A stretch of 42,940 nucleotides of DNA from Lysobacterales bacterium (lineage in GTDB: Bacteria; Pseudomonadota; Gammaproteobacteria; Xanthomonadales; SZUA-36), in NCBI GenBank assembly GCA_011773845.1, contig WVWV01000065.1, positions 17,870-60,809 on the forward strand, in the 5' to 3' direction. Both the position numbers and the translations under genes were made by a program. The notes beneath the pieces were generated by a model, which worked only from the letters and a program-made list of their open reading frames with translations, was not told where the DNA came from and did no database searches. Shown here piece after piece: positions 32,131 to 41,012 of the stretch. Numbering within the stretch: position 1 is the first letter of the stretch; each line of letters opens with the position of its first letter.

Positions 32131-32651
32131 GGGAGCGCCAGTTCTGCCTGGCGGCGGGTCAGCAGGACCGGGCCCGAGGCGTCGCTGCGGATCAGCATCA
32201 GACGATCGTGCTCCGCGTCATCCATGGGCGCCACCGGGCAGGCGCACAGCAGGGCCGCCAGCTCGGGGAGCGTATTGCTGTGCCCGACCACCACCGCCTT
32301 TGCAGCGGGCGATGCCTGCAACCGCGCCACGAATTGCCGTGGCTTGTCCGGATCGTAGAAATGCAGTGCGACCCCTGCCGCGCGGGCGATCGGCCGCGCC
32401 GTGTCGCGCGTGCGCCGGTAATCGGTGGACCAGACCTCGGTGATGCCGAGGCCGGCGAACCAGGCCGCCCAGTGTTCGGTGCGCTGCCGGCCGGCGGCGG
32501 TCAGGCCGGGGTCCGGCAGGTCCGGTTCCTTTTCCGCGTGGCGCAGGAGGTAGACTTCCGAGCCATGGGCGGCGACCGAGGCGAGCAGGCACAACAGGGC
32601 CGCGAGAGCGCCGGGTAGCCATCGTGGCGGGGCCTGCGCGGCCGGGTTCAC
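32127..32651 (-). CDS. Exported histidine phosphatase (SixA/phosphoglycerate-mutase-like)
   Basis: 174-residue histidine-phosphatase-superfamily protein with an N-terminal signal peptide (hydrophobic residues about 12-28, ending near VAAHG). The phosphohistidine motif is LLRHAEK, the second catalytic histidine is in VVGHSNT, and [11 protein letters not shown] is the phosphate pocket. Substrate unknown. Its start overlaps the prfA stop (ATGA), in the place where prmC (hemK) usually follows prfA. Its stop overlaps the stop of the convergent DUF4105 gene by 4 nt. Confidence 0.85.
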   Translation of the reverse strand: MNPAAQAPPRWLPGALAALLCLLASVAAHGSEVYLLRHAEKEPDLPDPGLTAAGRQRTEHWAAWFAGLGITEVWSTDYRRTRDTARPIARAAGVALHFYDPDKPRQFVARLQASPAAKAVVVGHSNTLPELAALLCACPVAPMDDAEHDRLMLIRSDASGPVLLTRRQAELALP

Positions 32652-33730
32652 CCTTCCAGCGTGGCCAGCGCCCGGGCCTGGTCTTCCTGGCGCAGGGGCT
32701 CGATGACCGCGTCGAGGTTGCCGTCCAGCACCTCATCCAGCTTGTAGAGCGTGAGCCCGATCCGGTGGTCGGTGACCCGACCCTGGGGGAAGTTATAGGT
32801 TCGAATCCGCTGGGACCGGTCGCCGGAGCCGACCTGCAGCCTGCGCGCCTCCGCCTGCTCTTCTGACTGGCGCTGTTGTTCCTGTTCGAGCAGGCGGACC
32901 TTCAGCAGCGACATGGCTCGCGCCCGGTTCTTGTGCTGCGAACGCTCGTCCTGGCATTCCACCACGATGCCGGTCGGCAGATGCGTGATGCGAATGGCCG
33001 AATCGGTCGTGTTCACGTGCTGGCCGCCGGCACCCGAGGCGCGGAAGGTGTCGATCCGCAGGTCGGATGGCTGAACCTCGACTTCCTCGATGTCTTCCCG
33101 CTCGGGCAGGATTGCCACGGTGCACGCCGAAGTATGCACCCGGCCCTGCGACTCGGTTTCCGGCACCCGCTGCACGCGATGCGTGCCGGATTCGTATTTC
33201 AGGCGTGCGAATGCGCCACGGCCGGCAACGCGCGCAATGACCTCCTTGAAGCCGCCATGCTCGCCGAGATTCTGGCTGAGCACTTCCACCGACCAACCCT
33301 GCCGCTCGGCGTAGCGGCCGTACATTCGGAACAGGTCACCCGCGAACAGTGCCGCCTCGTCCCCGCCCGTACCGGCCCTGACCTCGAGAAATATATTGTT
33401 CTGATCGTCGGGGTCGCGGGGCAACAGCAACACCCGCAACTGGTGCTCGATGTCGGCCTGGCGAGCCTCCACGGCCGCCAGCTCCTCGCTCGCCAGTTCT
33501 GCCAGCGACGGGTCGGACCCGGCCAGGATCTGTCGCGCCTCTTCCATCGCGACGGCGGCCTCCTGCCATTGACGCCAGGCCGCTACGACGGGTTCGAGCT
33601 GCGCATACTCCACCGAGAGGTCGCGGAACCGGGCGGGGTCGGCCGCCGCATCCGGCTGCGCAAGCAGCAGCGCGATCTCTTCGAAACGCGCCTCGACCTG
33701 ACGCAGGCGGTCGCTGATGCTGGCTTTCAT
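32648..33730 (-). CDS. prfA: Peptide chain release factor 1
   Basis: Recognises UAA and UAG in the ribosomal A site and triggers peptide release. The GGQ motif is at residues 235-237 (GAGGQHVN). The anticodon-like tripeptide region reads PET in RVPETESQG. 360 residues, standard length, with the ribosome-contact segments [11 protein letters not shown] and [13 protein letters not shown] intact. The ATG overlaps the hemA stop, the normal hemA-prfA arrangement. Confidence 0.97.
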   Translation of the reverse strand: MKASISDRLRQVEARFEEIALLLAQPDAAADPARFRDLSVEYAQLEPVVAAWRQWQEAAVAMEEARQILAGSDPSLAELASEELAAVEARQADIEHQLRVLLLPRDPDDQNNIFLEVRAGTGGDEAALFAGDLFRMYGRYAERQGWSVEVLSQNLGEHGGFKEVIARVAGRGAFARLKYESGTHRVQRVPETESQGRVHTSACTVAILPEREDIEEVEVQPSDLRIDTFRASGAGGQHVNTTDSAIRITHLPTGIVVECQDERSQHKNRARAMSLLKVRLLEQEQQRQSEEQAEARRLQVGSGDRSQRIRTYNFPQGRVTDHRIGLTLYKLDEVLDGNLDAVIEPLRQEDQARALATLEG

Positions 33731-35010
33731 GGCTCCGGCTCACGATCCGGGTCCGGCTCCGGCTCCCCCTCGAACAGCCAATCCGCGGCCTTGAGCGTGT
33801 CGTAATCCTGCTGCTCGGCGGCCTGGCGAAGGCGCGTGCTGGGAAGATGCAGGATGCGGTGCGTCAGCGTGTTGGCGAGTTGCTCGATCGCCTCCTCGGC
33901 CGGCCGGCCGGCCGCAATCTGGCGCAGGGCGCGTTGCGCGAGTTCCTCGCCACTGCGTTCGGCGTGCCGGCGCAGGCGTTGCAGGGAAGCCGCCGCACGG
34001 GCGCCGTGCCACCAGCGCATGAACTCCTCCACTGCCTCGTGCACCATGTCCTGCGCCGCCACTGCGGCCGCATCCCGGTGTTGCATGTTTGCCATCGCCA
34101 CCTGTTGCAGGTCATCGATGGTGTACAGGTACACGTCATCGAGCTCGGCGACCCGCGGGTCGACATCCCGCGGCACCGCGATGTCCACCAGAAAGATGGG
34201 TCGCCGCCGCCGGGCGCGGAGGGCTCGCCTGATCAGCTCCGCGCCAATCAGCGGTTCCCGGCTGGCGGTCGAGGTCACGACGATGTCCGCCGCGGGAAGC
34301 ACCTGGTCGAGCTCCTCCAGCGCATAGGGCGTGGCCGCGAACTGCAGCGCCAGCTGCTCCGCCTTCTGGCGGCTGCGGTTGGCGATCATCAGGCTGGCCA
34401 CACCCTGCTCGTGCAGATGGCGCCCGCACAGCTCGATCATTTCCCCCGCGCCCAGCAACAGCACATGCTTGCGGGCGAGGTCTCCAAAGATCTGGCGGGC
34501 CAGGACCAGCGTGATGTAGGCGACAGAAACCGGGTGCTCGTTGATGCCGGTCTGGTGCCGCACCGTCTTGCCGGTGGCGAAGGCGTGCTGGAACAGGCGG
34601 TCGGTGACCTTGCCCAGCCCGCCCGCCGCCCGGGCCTGCTGCCAGGCTTCCTTCAGTTGCCCGACGATCTGCGGCTCCCCGAGCACCAGGGAATCGAGCC
34701 CGCCGGCCACCCTGAACAGGTGCGCGACGGCCTCGGTGTCACGCAGCAGGTAGAGGTGTTCGCCGGCCTGTCGCTCATCCAGGCCCGCCGTGGTCCGCAT
34801 CCACTGCAGGAAAACCTCCTGCTGGTCGGGTTCGACGATGCCATAGATTTCCGTTCGATTGCAGGTGCTCAACAGCAGGGCCTCCGCGACGCCCGCCAGG
34901 GCCCTCAGCTCGCGCACCTTGGACGGGTAGTCGTCGCGGTGGAATGCCAGCCGCTCCCGAATTTCCAGGGGCGCGACATGGTGACTGGTTCCAACGGCAA
35001 GCAGCGGCAT
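33727..35010 (-). CDS. hemA: Glutamyl-tRNA reductase
   Basis: First enzyme of C5 tetrapyrrole synthesis: reduces glutamyl-tRNA to glutamate-1-semialdehyde with NADPH. The catalytic Cys50 is in [24 protein letters not shown] is a hallmark; the NADPH domain has LLLGAGEM; the C-terminal helical dimerisation domain follows. 427 residues with an odd Glu/Pro/Asp-rich tail ([12 protein letters not shown]). Divergent from the TPR lipoprotein-lolB pair, as in Pseudomonas-type genomes. Confidence 0.97.
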   Translation of the reverse strand: MPLLAVGTSHHVAPLEIRERLAFHRDDYPSKVRELRALAGVAEALLLSTCNRTEIYGIVEPDQQEVFLQWMRTTAGLDERQAGEHLYLLRDTEAVAHLFRVAGGLDSLVLGEPQIVGQLKEAWQQARAAGGLGKVTDRLFQHAFATGKTVRHQTGINEHPVSVAYITLVLARQIFGDLARKHVLLLGAGEMIELCGRHLHEQGVASLMIANRSRQKAEQLALQFAATPYALEELDQVLPAADIVVTSTASREPLIGAELIRRALRARRRRPIFLVDIAVPRDVDPRVAELDDVYLYTIDDLQQVAMANMQHRDAAAVAAQDMVHEAVEEFMRWWHGARAAASLQRLRRHAERSGEELAQRALRQIAAGRPAEEAIEQLANTLTHRILHLPSTRLRQAAEQQDYDTLKAADWLFEGEPEPDPDREPEP

Positions 35011-35152
35011 GGGCAGGGTTCGGCTAGGCGTGCGAGACGATTCTGGGGCTGCGCATCGACAATATCAAGTTGTTCTATTTTACCGGCCCGTGCTGCGGGC
35101 GGGCGCCCCGGGGGATTGGTTCACTACCGGCAAGCGCGTATGCTTGGCGGCT

Positions 35153-36886
35153 ATGTGCCGTGCTCTCAGCCAGCGATGCATGCATGGTCCCCTGCTCGCG
35201 CTGACCCTGGTGCTGGCGGCCTGCGCGCATGCACCCATGAATCCGGACGACGGGCCAGGAGCTGGGGCCGCGCCGCCCGTGGCGGCCGCCCAGGCCACGC
35301 CGGAGGAGGTCATGTACCGGATCTTTGCCGGCGAGGTGCTCGGCACTGAGGGCGACCTCGAAGGCGCAGCCAACGAGTACCTGGCGGCGGCCATGGAGGC
35401 GACCGATCCCGAGATTGCGCGCCGCGCCACCCAGATTGCGCTCTCGGCCCAGACCTGGCAACACGCCGCGATGGCGGCCGATCGCTGGGTGGTGCTGCAG
35501 CCCGACAGCCTGGAGGCGCGCGAAGTCGCCGCGCGCACCTTGCTCATGGTGGGCGATTACGTTGGTGCCGAACACCAGCTGGAGGGCATCCTGGGCCTGT
35601 TGGCGCCGGATTCAAGGCAGGCCTGGTCCGCGATCGCCGGCCTGTTGGTGTCTGCGGCCAACCCCGAGAAGGCACAGCGGCTGCTGGAGCGGCTGGTCGC
35701 GCTGCACGGCGCCGATGGCCATCCCGATGCGCTGCTGGCCCGCAGTCGCCTGGCGGCCGGTGCCGGTGACCTGGATCGGGCCGAATCCCTGGCGCTGCAG
35801 GCGGTGGCTGCCGATCCGCAACGGGCCGATACGCTGGCCTGGGCCGGCCGTCTGGCGGTCAACAGCGGGGACGAGGACCGCGCGCTCGAGCGTTACCGAA
35901 GCGCCTGGCAGCTGCAGCCCGGAGAGCCGGACATTGCGATGCCTTTTGCGGAACTGCTGCGGCGGACGGGCGACCTCGATGCGGCCCAGGGCGTACTGGC
36001 GGGGCTGGCGGATACGCCGCGGGCGCGCCTCACGCGGATCGTCTTCGCGCTCGAGTCCGGCCAGCAGGCGCTGGCCGAGTCCCTGTACCATGAATTCCGA
36101 GACGTCACTTATCCAGACCGTTCGGAGCAGGCCTTCCAGGCCGGCCAGGCCGCCGAGTTGCTCGGCTTCCCGGAGCAGGCCATCGCCTGGTATGCGGCGG
36201 TCGAGGACGGCGAGCGGGTGGTGGTCGCCCTGCTGCGCCGGGCCTTTCTGCTGGCGCGTACCGGCGAATTGGAAGCGTCCCGGGCGTTGCTGGCGGAGGC
36301 CAGGGTGGGCGGTGACCCGACCGTGGTCACCGAGAGTTACCTGGCCGAGGCGCAGATCATGGCCGATGCCGATCAGCCCGGCGAGGCCTACGCGATCCTG
36401 ACCGAGGCCCTGGCGCGCGCGCGCGGCGATGACACACAGATCCGGTACAACCGCGCGCTGCTCGCGGTTCAGCTGGACCGTGCGCAGGCGGCGGAAGACG
36501 ACCTGCGCCACATCATCGCGCGCCAGCCGCGCAATGCCATGGCCCTGAATGCGCTCGGCTACACGCTGGCGGACCGCAACGAGCGGCTGGAGGAGGCGCA
36601 GCGGCTGATCGAGGCGGCGTACGCTCTCGACCCGGACGAGGCGTCCATCATCGACAGCATGGGCTGGGTAGCCTATCGCCTGGGCCGGCTGGAGGAAGCC
36701 CGGCAGTATCTGCAGGAAGCCTTGCGTCGCGAACCCAACCCCGAGATTGCCGCCCACCTGGGCGAGGTGTTGTGGGTGCTGGGCGACCACGAGGCCGCCA
36801 CCGCGGTCTGGGACGAGGGCCTCGAACTGGAACCCGACAATGCAGTGCTGCTGGACACCCTGGCGCGCTTCGGGGTGGCTCGTTGA
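35153..36886 (+). CDS. TPR-repeat lipoprotein upstream of lolB
   Basis: 577-residue predicted lipoprotein. The signal ends in a lipobox LVLAAC (Cys24 from the ATG at 35153, followed by Ala, so outer-membrane sorting is expected); an ATG at 35180 is a shorter alternative start. The rest is a long array of TPR-like helical hairpins from about residue 50 to the end; the last ones (ALNALGYTLADRNERLEEAQ, IIDSMGWVAYRLGRLEEARQ) are the clearest. Genes like this commonly lie just before lolB in gammaproteobacteria and lack a defined function; a protein-interaction role in the envelope is likely. The stop overlaps the lolB TTG. Confidence 0.85.
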   Translation: MCRALSQRCMHGPLLALTLVLAACAHAPMNPDDGPGAGAAPPVAAAQATPEEVMYRIFAGEVLGTEGDLEGAANEYLAAAMEATDPEIARRATQIALSAQTWQHAAMAADRWVVLQPDSLEAREVAARTLLMVGDYVGAEHQLEGILGLLAPDSRQAWSAIAGLLVSAANPEKAQRLLERLVALHGADGHPDALLARSRLAAGAGDLDRAESLALQAVAADPQRADTLAWAGRLAVNSGDEDRALERYRSAWQLQPGEPDIAMPFAELLRRTGDLDAAQGVLAGLADTPRARLTRIVFALESGQQALAESLYHEFRDVTYPDRSEQAFQAGQAAELLGFPEQAIAWYAAVEDGERVVVALLRRAFLLARTGELEASRALLAEARVGGDPTVVTESYLAEAQIMADADQPGEAYAILTEALARARGDDTQIRYNRALLAVQLDRAQAAEDDLRHIIARQPRNAMALNALGYTLADRNERLEEAQRLIEAAYALDPDEASIIDSMGWVAYRLGRLEEARQYLQEALRREPNPEIAAHLGEVLWVLGDHEAATAVWDEGLELEPDNAVLLDTLARFGVAR

Positions 36887-37488
36887 TCCGGGCCGGACGC
36901 CTGTGCCTGCTGTTGGCCGTGGCCGGCTGCAGCGTGACGCCAAGCGTTCCCCCGCCAGAGAACCTGGAGTCGATCTACCATGACCGCGCCCAGCGCCTGC
37001 ACGGCCTCGACGACTGGGCCCTGCTCGGTCGGCTGTCCATCGATGACAGTCATGACGGCGGCAGCGGGCGGTTGCATTGGCAGCGCAGCGCGAACGAGAT
37101 GCAGCTCGATTTTCGCGGCTCGTTGGGGCAGGGCGCGTGGCGCCTGCGCGTGGGGCCCGGGCAGGCACGCCTGGAGCGGGGCGACGGCAGCGTGACCGCG
37201 GCCGAAAGCATCGATGAGCTGGTGCAGGCCGAAATGGGCTGGTCGGTCCCGGTCGAGGCCCTGCGCTGGTGGGTGCTGGGAGTGGCCGCGCCGGGTGGTG
37301 ACGATGCGCTGGAGCTGGACGCCCGGGGTCGGCCGATCGCATTGGCTCAGCTGGGGTGGACGGTTCGCTACGACCGCTACCTGCCGGTCGGTGACCTGCA
37401 GCTGCCCGGCAGACTGGAAGCCACCCGCGGGTCGTACCGGGTGCGGCTGGCCGTCAAACGCTGGACGCTGGGCGCGGGCGCGCAATGA
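36883..37488 (+). CDS. lolB: Outer-membrane lipoprotein receptor LolB
   Basis: Receives lipoproteins from LolA and inserts them into the outer membrane. The lipoprotein signal ends LLAVAGC with Ser after the cysteine. The body (about residues 30-201) matches LolB in DDWALLGRLSI, the GSGRLHWQR strands and ALRWWVLG. The TTG start overlaps the upstream stop as TTGA and gives 201 residues, near the E. coli length of 207; no ATG is available. Its presence shows that mature lipoproteins are trafficked here by the Lol route. Confidence 0.9.
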   Translation: MIRAGRLCLLLAVAGCSVTPSVPPPENLESIYHDRAQRLHGLDDWALLGRLSIDDSHDGGSGRLHWQRSANEMQLDFRGSLGQGAWRLRVGPGQARLERGDGSVTAAESIDELVQAEMGWSVPVEALRWWVLGVAAPGGDDALELDARGRPIALAQLGWTVRYDRYLPVGDLQLPGRLEATRGSYRVRLAVKRWTLGAGAQ

Positions 37489-38336
37489 GCGGAGCGTTCA
37501 CGGCCTGGCCGGCGCCGGCCAAGCTCAACCTGTTCCTGCATATCCTCGGCCGACGCACGGACGGGTACCACGAGCTGCAGACCCTTTTCCAACTGCTGGA
37601 CTGGGGCGACGAGGTGCGGCTCCAGATCACCTCGGATGGCCGCATCGAGCGGGTCGGAAACCTGCCCGGTGTTCCGGCGCAAAGCGACCTCGCGGTGCGC
37701 GCGGCGCGGGCGCTGCAGGCCCACTGCGGAGTGCGGGCGGGGGCCCTGATCGACATCCACAAACGCATTCCGCTGGGCAGCGGGCTGGCCGGCGGCAGCA
37801 GTGACGCGGCGACCACCCTGGTGGCCCTGAATGAACTCTGGGGTTGCGGCTTGTCAAAGCCGGAGCTGGCCGAACTTGGCCTCGCGCTCGGTGCCGACGT
37901 GCCCGTGTTCGTGTTGGGCCGCAGCGCCTGGGCCGAAGGGGTGGGGGAGCGTCTCGAACCGCTGCGCCTCGGCACGCGTCACTATGTGCTGATCTTTCCG
38001 GGCTTACGCATCGCCACGGCGGAGGTGTTCGCAGACCCGCACCTGCCCCGCGACACGCCGGCGATCGAGCCCGCCCGATGGCGGTTCGAGTCCAGCCGCA
38101 ACGACTGCGAGGCGGTGGTGCTGGCCAGGCACCCCGAGCTGCGCGAGGTGATGCAGGCCGCTGCGGCCTTCGGGTCGCCGCGCCTGACGGGTACCGGGAG
38201 CTGCATCTTTCTGCCGGCCGAGGGGGAAAATGCGGCGCGCGGCATCACAACCGCGCTGAAACCCCGCTATAATGTTCGCGCCGTCAGGGGTGTGGACCAT
38301 TCGCCGCTGCTCGCGCGGCTGTCCGCCGACGCCTGA
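37485..38336 (+). CDS. ispE: 4-diphosphocytidyl-2-C-methyl-D-erythritol kinase
   Basis: GHMP-family kinase of the MEP isoprenoid pathway. PAKLNLFLHILGRRTDGYHEL is the conserved N-terminus (substrate-binding Lys and Asn), IPLGSGLAGGSSDAA is the ATP-binding GHMP loop, and LTGTGSCIF is the third motif. 283 residues. The ATG overlaps the lolB stop (ATGA). The order lolB-ispE-tRNA-Gln-prs is widely conserved. Confidence 0.96.
   Translation: MSGAFTAWPAPAKLNLFLHILGRRTDGYHELQTLFQLLDWGDEVRLQITSDGRIERVGNLPGVPAQSDLAVRAARALQAHCGVRAGALIDIHKRIPLGSGLAGGSSDAATTLVALNELWGCGLSKPELAELGLALGADVPVFVLGRSAWAEGVGERLEPLRLGTRHYVLIFPGLRIATAEVFADPHLPRDTPAIEPARWRFESSRNDCEAVVLARHPELREVMQAAAAFGSPRLTGTGSCIFLPAEGENAARGITTALKPRYNVRAVRGVDHSPLLARLSADA
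38244..38273 (+). promoter_or_regulatory. Promoter inside the 3' end of ispE, for tRNA-Gln and prs
   Basis: A perfect TATAAT (38268-38273) with ATCACA (38244-38249) 18 bp upstream lies in the ispE coding sequence about 83 nt before tRNA-Gln. The perfect -10 in GC-rich coding DNA suggests a real promoter driving the tRNA and prs apart from ispE. Confidence 0.5.
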
Positions 38337-38356
38337 CGGTGGCGGGTTGACTCAGC

Positions 38357-38433
38357 TGGGACGTCGCCAAGCTGGTTAAGGCACGGGGTTTTGATCCCCG
38401 CATTCGCAGGTTCGAGTCCTGCCGTCCCAGCCA
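38357..38433 (+). tRNA. tRNA-Gln (anticodon TTG)
   Basis: A 77-nt cloverleaf with encoded CCA. The acceptor stem pairs TGGGACG with CGTCCCA, the anticodon stem is CGGGG/CCCCG, and the loop TTTTGAT presents TTG at 38391-38393. The T arm contains GTTCGAGTC. It lies 20 nt after ispE and 37 nt before prs, a conserved place for this tRNA. Confidence 0.97.
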
Positions 38434-38470
38434 ATTTACTGGCCTCCGCACGGGTGAGGGGTAACGAATC

Positions 38471-39424
38471 GTGGCCACTCCATCGCTGATGATCTTCTCC
38501 GGCAATGCGAACCTCCGGCTGGCCAGTGACATCGCCAACGAGCTCGGAGTGCCGATGGGCAAGGCCATCGTCGGGCGGTTCAGCGACGGCGAGGTCATGG
38601 TCGAGATCATGGAGAACATCCGGGCGCGGGATGTGTACCTGATCCAGTCCACCTGTGCCCCGGCGGCGGACAACTTCGTCGAATTGCTGGTCATGGTGGA
38701 CGCTTTCAAGCGCGCGTCGGCGGCGCGCGTGACCGCGGTCATTCCCTATTTCGGTTATGCCCGCCAGGATCGGCGGCCGCGCTCCGCGCGGGTGCCGATC
38801 ACCGCCAAGGTGGCGGCCAAGATGATCAGTGAAATAGGCACCGATCGCGTGGTGACCATCGATCTGCATGCGGACCAGATCCAGGGTTTCTTCGACATTC
38901 CCGTCGACAACGTCTACGCCTCCCCGCTGACCCTGGCCGATATCTGGCAGCACTACTCGGGCCAGCCGATTACCGTCGTCTCACCGGACGTCGGCGGCGT
39001 GGTGCGCGCGCGCGCCATCGCCAAGCGCCTGGACGCCGACCTGGCCATCATCGACAAGCGGCGGCCGCGGGCGAACGTCGCGACGGTGATGAACATCATC
39101 GGCGAGGTCGAAGACAAGATCTGTGTGCTGGTGGACGACATGGTGGATACCGCCGGCACGCTGTGCACGGCAGCCGGTGCGCTCAAGGAAAATGGGGCGC
39201 GGCGGGTGGTGGCCTACTGCGTGCACCCGGTACTTTCCGGGCCGGCCATCAGCAACATCACGAACTCGGAGCTGGATGAACTGGTGGTCACCGATACCAT
39301 CCCGCTGCGCGAGGAGGCGCGGGCCTGCGAGAGCATCCGCCAGCTCAGCGTCGCCCAGATGCTGGCCGAGACCATCCGCAGGATGTCGGCCGGCGAGTCG
39401 GTGAGTTCGATGTACGTCGACTGA
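38471..39424 (+). CDS. prs: Ribose-phosphate pyrophosphokinase
   Basis: Makes PRPP from ribose-5-phosphate and ATP for purine, pyrimidine, histidine and NAD synthesis. 317 residues with the family motifs [34 protein letters not shown] and the PRPP-binding loop [18 protein letters not shown] 38471 has GAGGGG upstream and gives the conserved start before IFSGNAN. Probably released from the tRNA-containing transcript by tRNA processing. Confidence 0.97.
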   Translation: MATPSLMIFSGNANLRLASDIANELGVPMGKAIVGRFSDGEVMVEIMENIRARDVYLIQSTCAPAADNFVELLVMVDAFKRASAARVTAVIPYFGYARQDRRPRSARVPITAKVAAKMISEIGTDRVVTIDLHADQIQGFFDIPVDNVYASPLTLADIWQHYSGQPITVVSPDVGGVVRARAIAKRLDADLAIIDKRRPRANVATVMNIIGEVEDKICVLVDDMVDTAGTLCTAAGALKENGARRVVAYCVHPVLSGPAISNITNSELDELVVTDTIPLREEARACESIRQLSVAQMLAETIRRMSAGESVSSMYVD

Positions 39425-39493
39425 AGCCACGGGTGGCGTTGCCGTCCGTCCTGATTCCAGTGCGCGCTGGAGATGCGGGCCTTCACTGGGGTA

Positions 39494-39524
39494 TTGCCCC
39501 GGGGCTGCGGCCTTGGGGTATAAT
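39494..39524 (+). promoter_or_regulatory. Promoter for rplY-pth-ychF
   Basis: A perfect TATAAT (39519-39524) with TTGCCC (39494-39499) 19 bp upstream lies in the 204-nt prs-rplY gap. The -35 spacing is a little long. The expected leader is about 100 nt; nothing else is supported in the gap. Confidence 0.55.
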
Positions 39525-39628
39525 GCGCGGCTCGATTTTGGCCGAGCCCTGGTCGCGGGGCGAGGCCGCATGTCTGCAATGACCGGTCCGCCGACAGCCG
39601 CGGGCCGGAACCGACACCGAGGTGTAAC

Positions 39629-40360
39629 ATGTCCGATAACCAGGCGATAACCGCAGAAATCCGGACCGACAAGGGGAAAGGTGCGAGCCGCCGCCTGCGT
39701 CGCGAAGGCCGGATCCCGGCGGTCCTTTATGGCGGAGGCGATGAGCCCGTGGCGCTGACGCTCGCGCAGCGGGAAATCCAGCACGCCGCCCAGAAAGAGT
39801 CGTTCTACTCCAGTATCCAGGAGATCCGTCTCGCGGACGGCCGCAGCCAGCAGGTCGTGGTGCGTGACCTGCAGCGTCACCCGTTCAAGACCCAGATACT
39901 GCACCTGGATTTCCAGCGCGTGTCCGCGGCCGAAGTATTGCGCATCCTGGTGCCCTTGCATTTCGTGGGCGAGCAGGACTCGCCCGCCGGCAAGACATCC
40001 GGCGTGGTCATCCAGCACCAGGTCACGGAGGTCGAGATCGCGGCCTTGCCCAAGGACCTTCCGGAATTCCTGGAGGTCGACTTGTCCTTCATGGAGCCGG
40101 GGGCGGCGGTGATGCTCTCGGAGGTGCGGTTGCCGGAGGGCGTCGAAATTCCTGCGCTGGCCGTGAGCAAAGACGGCGACACGATGGTGGCCAACGCCAT
40201 CCACATCAGCGAGTCGCAAGGCACCGGCGCGGCCGCCGCGGCCGAAGCGGAAGCCGAAGCGCTGGCCGAAATCGAAGGCGAAGCGCTGGAAGAGGCTCCT
40301 GCCGAGGAGGGCGAGGAGCCCCAGGAGAAGCCTGCGGCCGGGGACGAGGCGGAGGAATAG
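39629..40360 (+). CDS. rplY: Ribosomal protein bL25, CTC (long) form
   Basis: Binds 5S rRNA in the 50S subunit. The N-terminal bL25 domain (about residues 5-95, KGKGASRRLRREGRIPAVLYG) is followed by the TL5/CTC C-terminal beta domain (about 100-195) and an acidic Ala/Glu-rich tail (about 198-243) made of repeated Ala-Glu steps. At 243 residues it is the long CTC form, not the 94-residue enteric L25. GAGG precedes the ATG by 6 nt. Followed by pth and ychF. Confidence 0.95.
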   Translation: MSDNQAITAEIRTDKGKGASRRLRREGRIPAVLYGGGDEPVALTLAQREIQHAAQKESFYSSIQEIRLADGRSQQVVVRDLQRHPFKTQILHLDFQRVSAAEVLRILVPLHFVGEQDSPAGKTSGVVIQHQVTEVEIAALPKDLPEFLEVDLSFMEPGAAVMLSEVRLPEGVEIPALAVSKDGDTMVANAIHISESQGTGAAAAAEAEAEALAEIEGEALEEAPAEEGEEPQEKPAAGDEAEE

Positions 40361-40375
40361 TCCGGGGACCGAGGT

Positions 40376-40957
40376 GTGTCCGCTCCGTATCTGATCATCG
40401 GTCTCGGCAATCCCGGACCCAAGTACGCTGAGACCCGGCATAACGCCGGGTCTTGGTTTTTGGAGCGGCTGTTGGCGGCGGCGCAGGTAAGTCTGCGCGA
40501 GCGCCAGAAACTCGGCGCTGCCACCGCGCGTACGGAATTGCATGGCCATGACTGCATCCTGGCGCGCCCGCTGTCGTACATGAACCGGTGTGGCAGGGCG
40601 GTACGGTCGGTGCAGGACTACTATCGGGTGGCGAGCGGCGCCTTGCTGATCGCCTACGACGAACTGGACCTGCCGCCCGGCGTTGCGCGCCTGAAGCGCG
40701 GGGGCGGTCACGGCGGCCACAATGGGTTGCGCGACATCTTCCGGCATGTTGCGGACACGGGCTTTCTGCGGCTGCGTATCGGCATCGGGCACCCGGGACA
40801 TCGCGACGCGGTGACCGGCTACGTGCTGGGCCGTCCCCCGGCCCAGGTCCGCTCGGCCATCGATGCGGCCATCGATCGCGCCATCGCGGTCTTGCCGGAA
40901 ATTCTGCAGGGCCGGCTGGAGATTGCCCAGCAGGCGCTGCACGGCGGCGACGCCTAG
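40376..40957 (+). CDS. pth: Peptidyl-tRNA hydrolase
   Basis: Releases tRNA from prematurely dropped peptidyl-tRNA. The conserved [17 protein letters not shown] contains the catalytic His and Asn, RPLSYMN and DELDLPPG (catalytic Asp) follow, and [13 protein letters not shown] is intact. 193 residues, from a GTG at 40376 with GGGGA about 7 nt upstream. The rplY-pth-ychF order is common in proteobacteria. Confidence 0.96.
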   Translation: MSAPYLIIGLGNPGPKYAETRHNAGSWFLERLLAAAQVSLRERQKLGAATARTELHGHDCILARPLSYMNRCGRAVRSVQDYYRVASGALLIAYDELDLPPGVARLKRGGGHGGHNGLRDIFRHVADTGFLRLRIGIGHPGHRDAVTGYVLGRPPAQVRSAIDAAIDRAIAVLPEILQGRLEIAQQALHGGDA

Positions 40958-41012
40958 GCATCGGAGGTCGCCCGCACCGGGCAGGGCACTCCGGCAACCG
41001 GACGAGGACGCA

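Noticed and set aside
33160-33180. PET instead of PAT or PVT in the codon-reading motif of release factor 1
   Set aside because: From memory, PET is found in other gammaproteobacterial RF1 proteins such as Pseudomonas, so it is probably normal variation and not a sign of altered stop-codon reading.
33730-33772. Simple repeat of GGCTCC-like units at the hemA 3' end
   Set aside because: It encodes the Glu/Pro tail of HemA and is too short to call a distinct repeat element.
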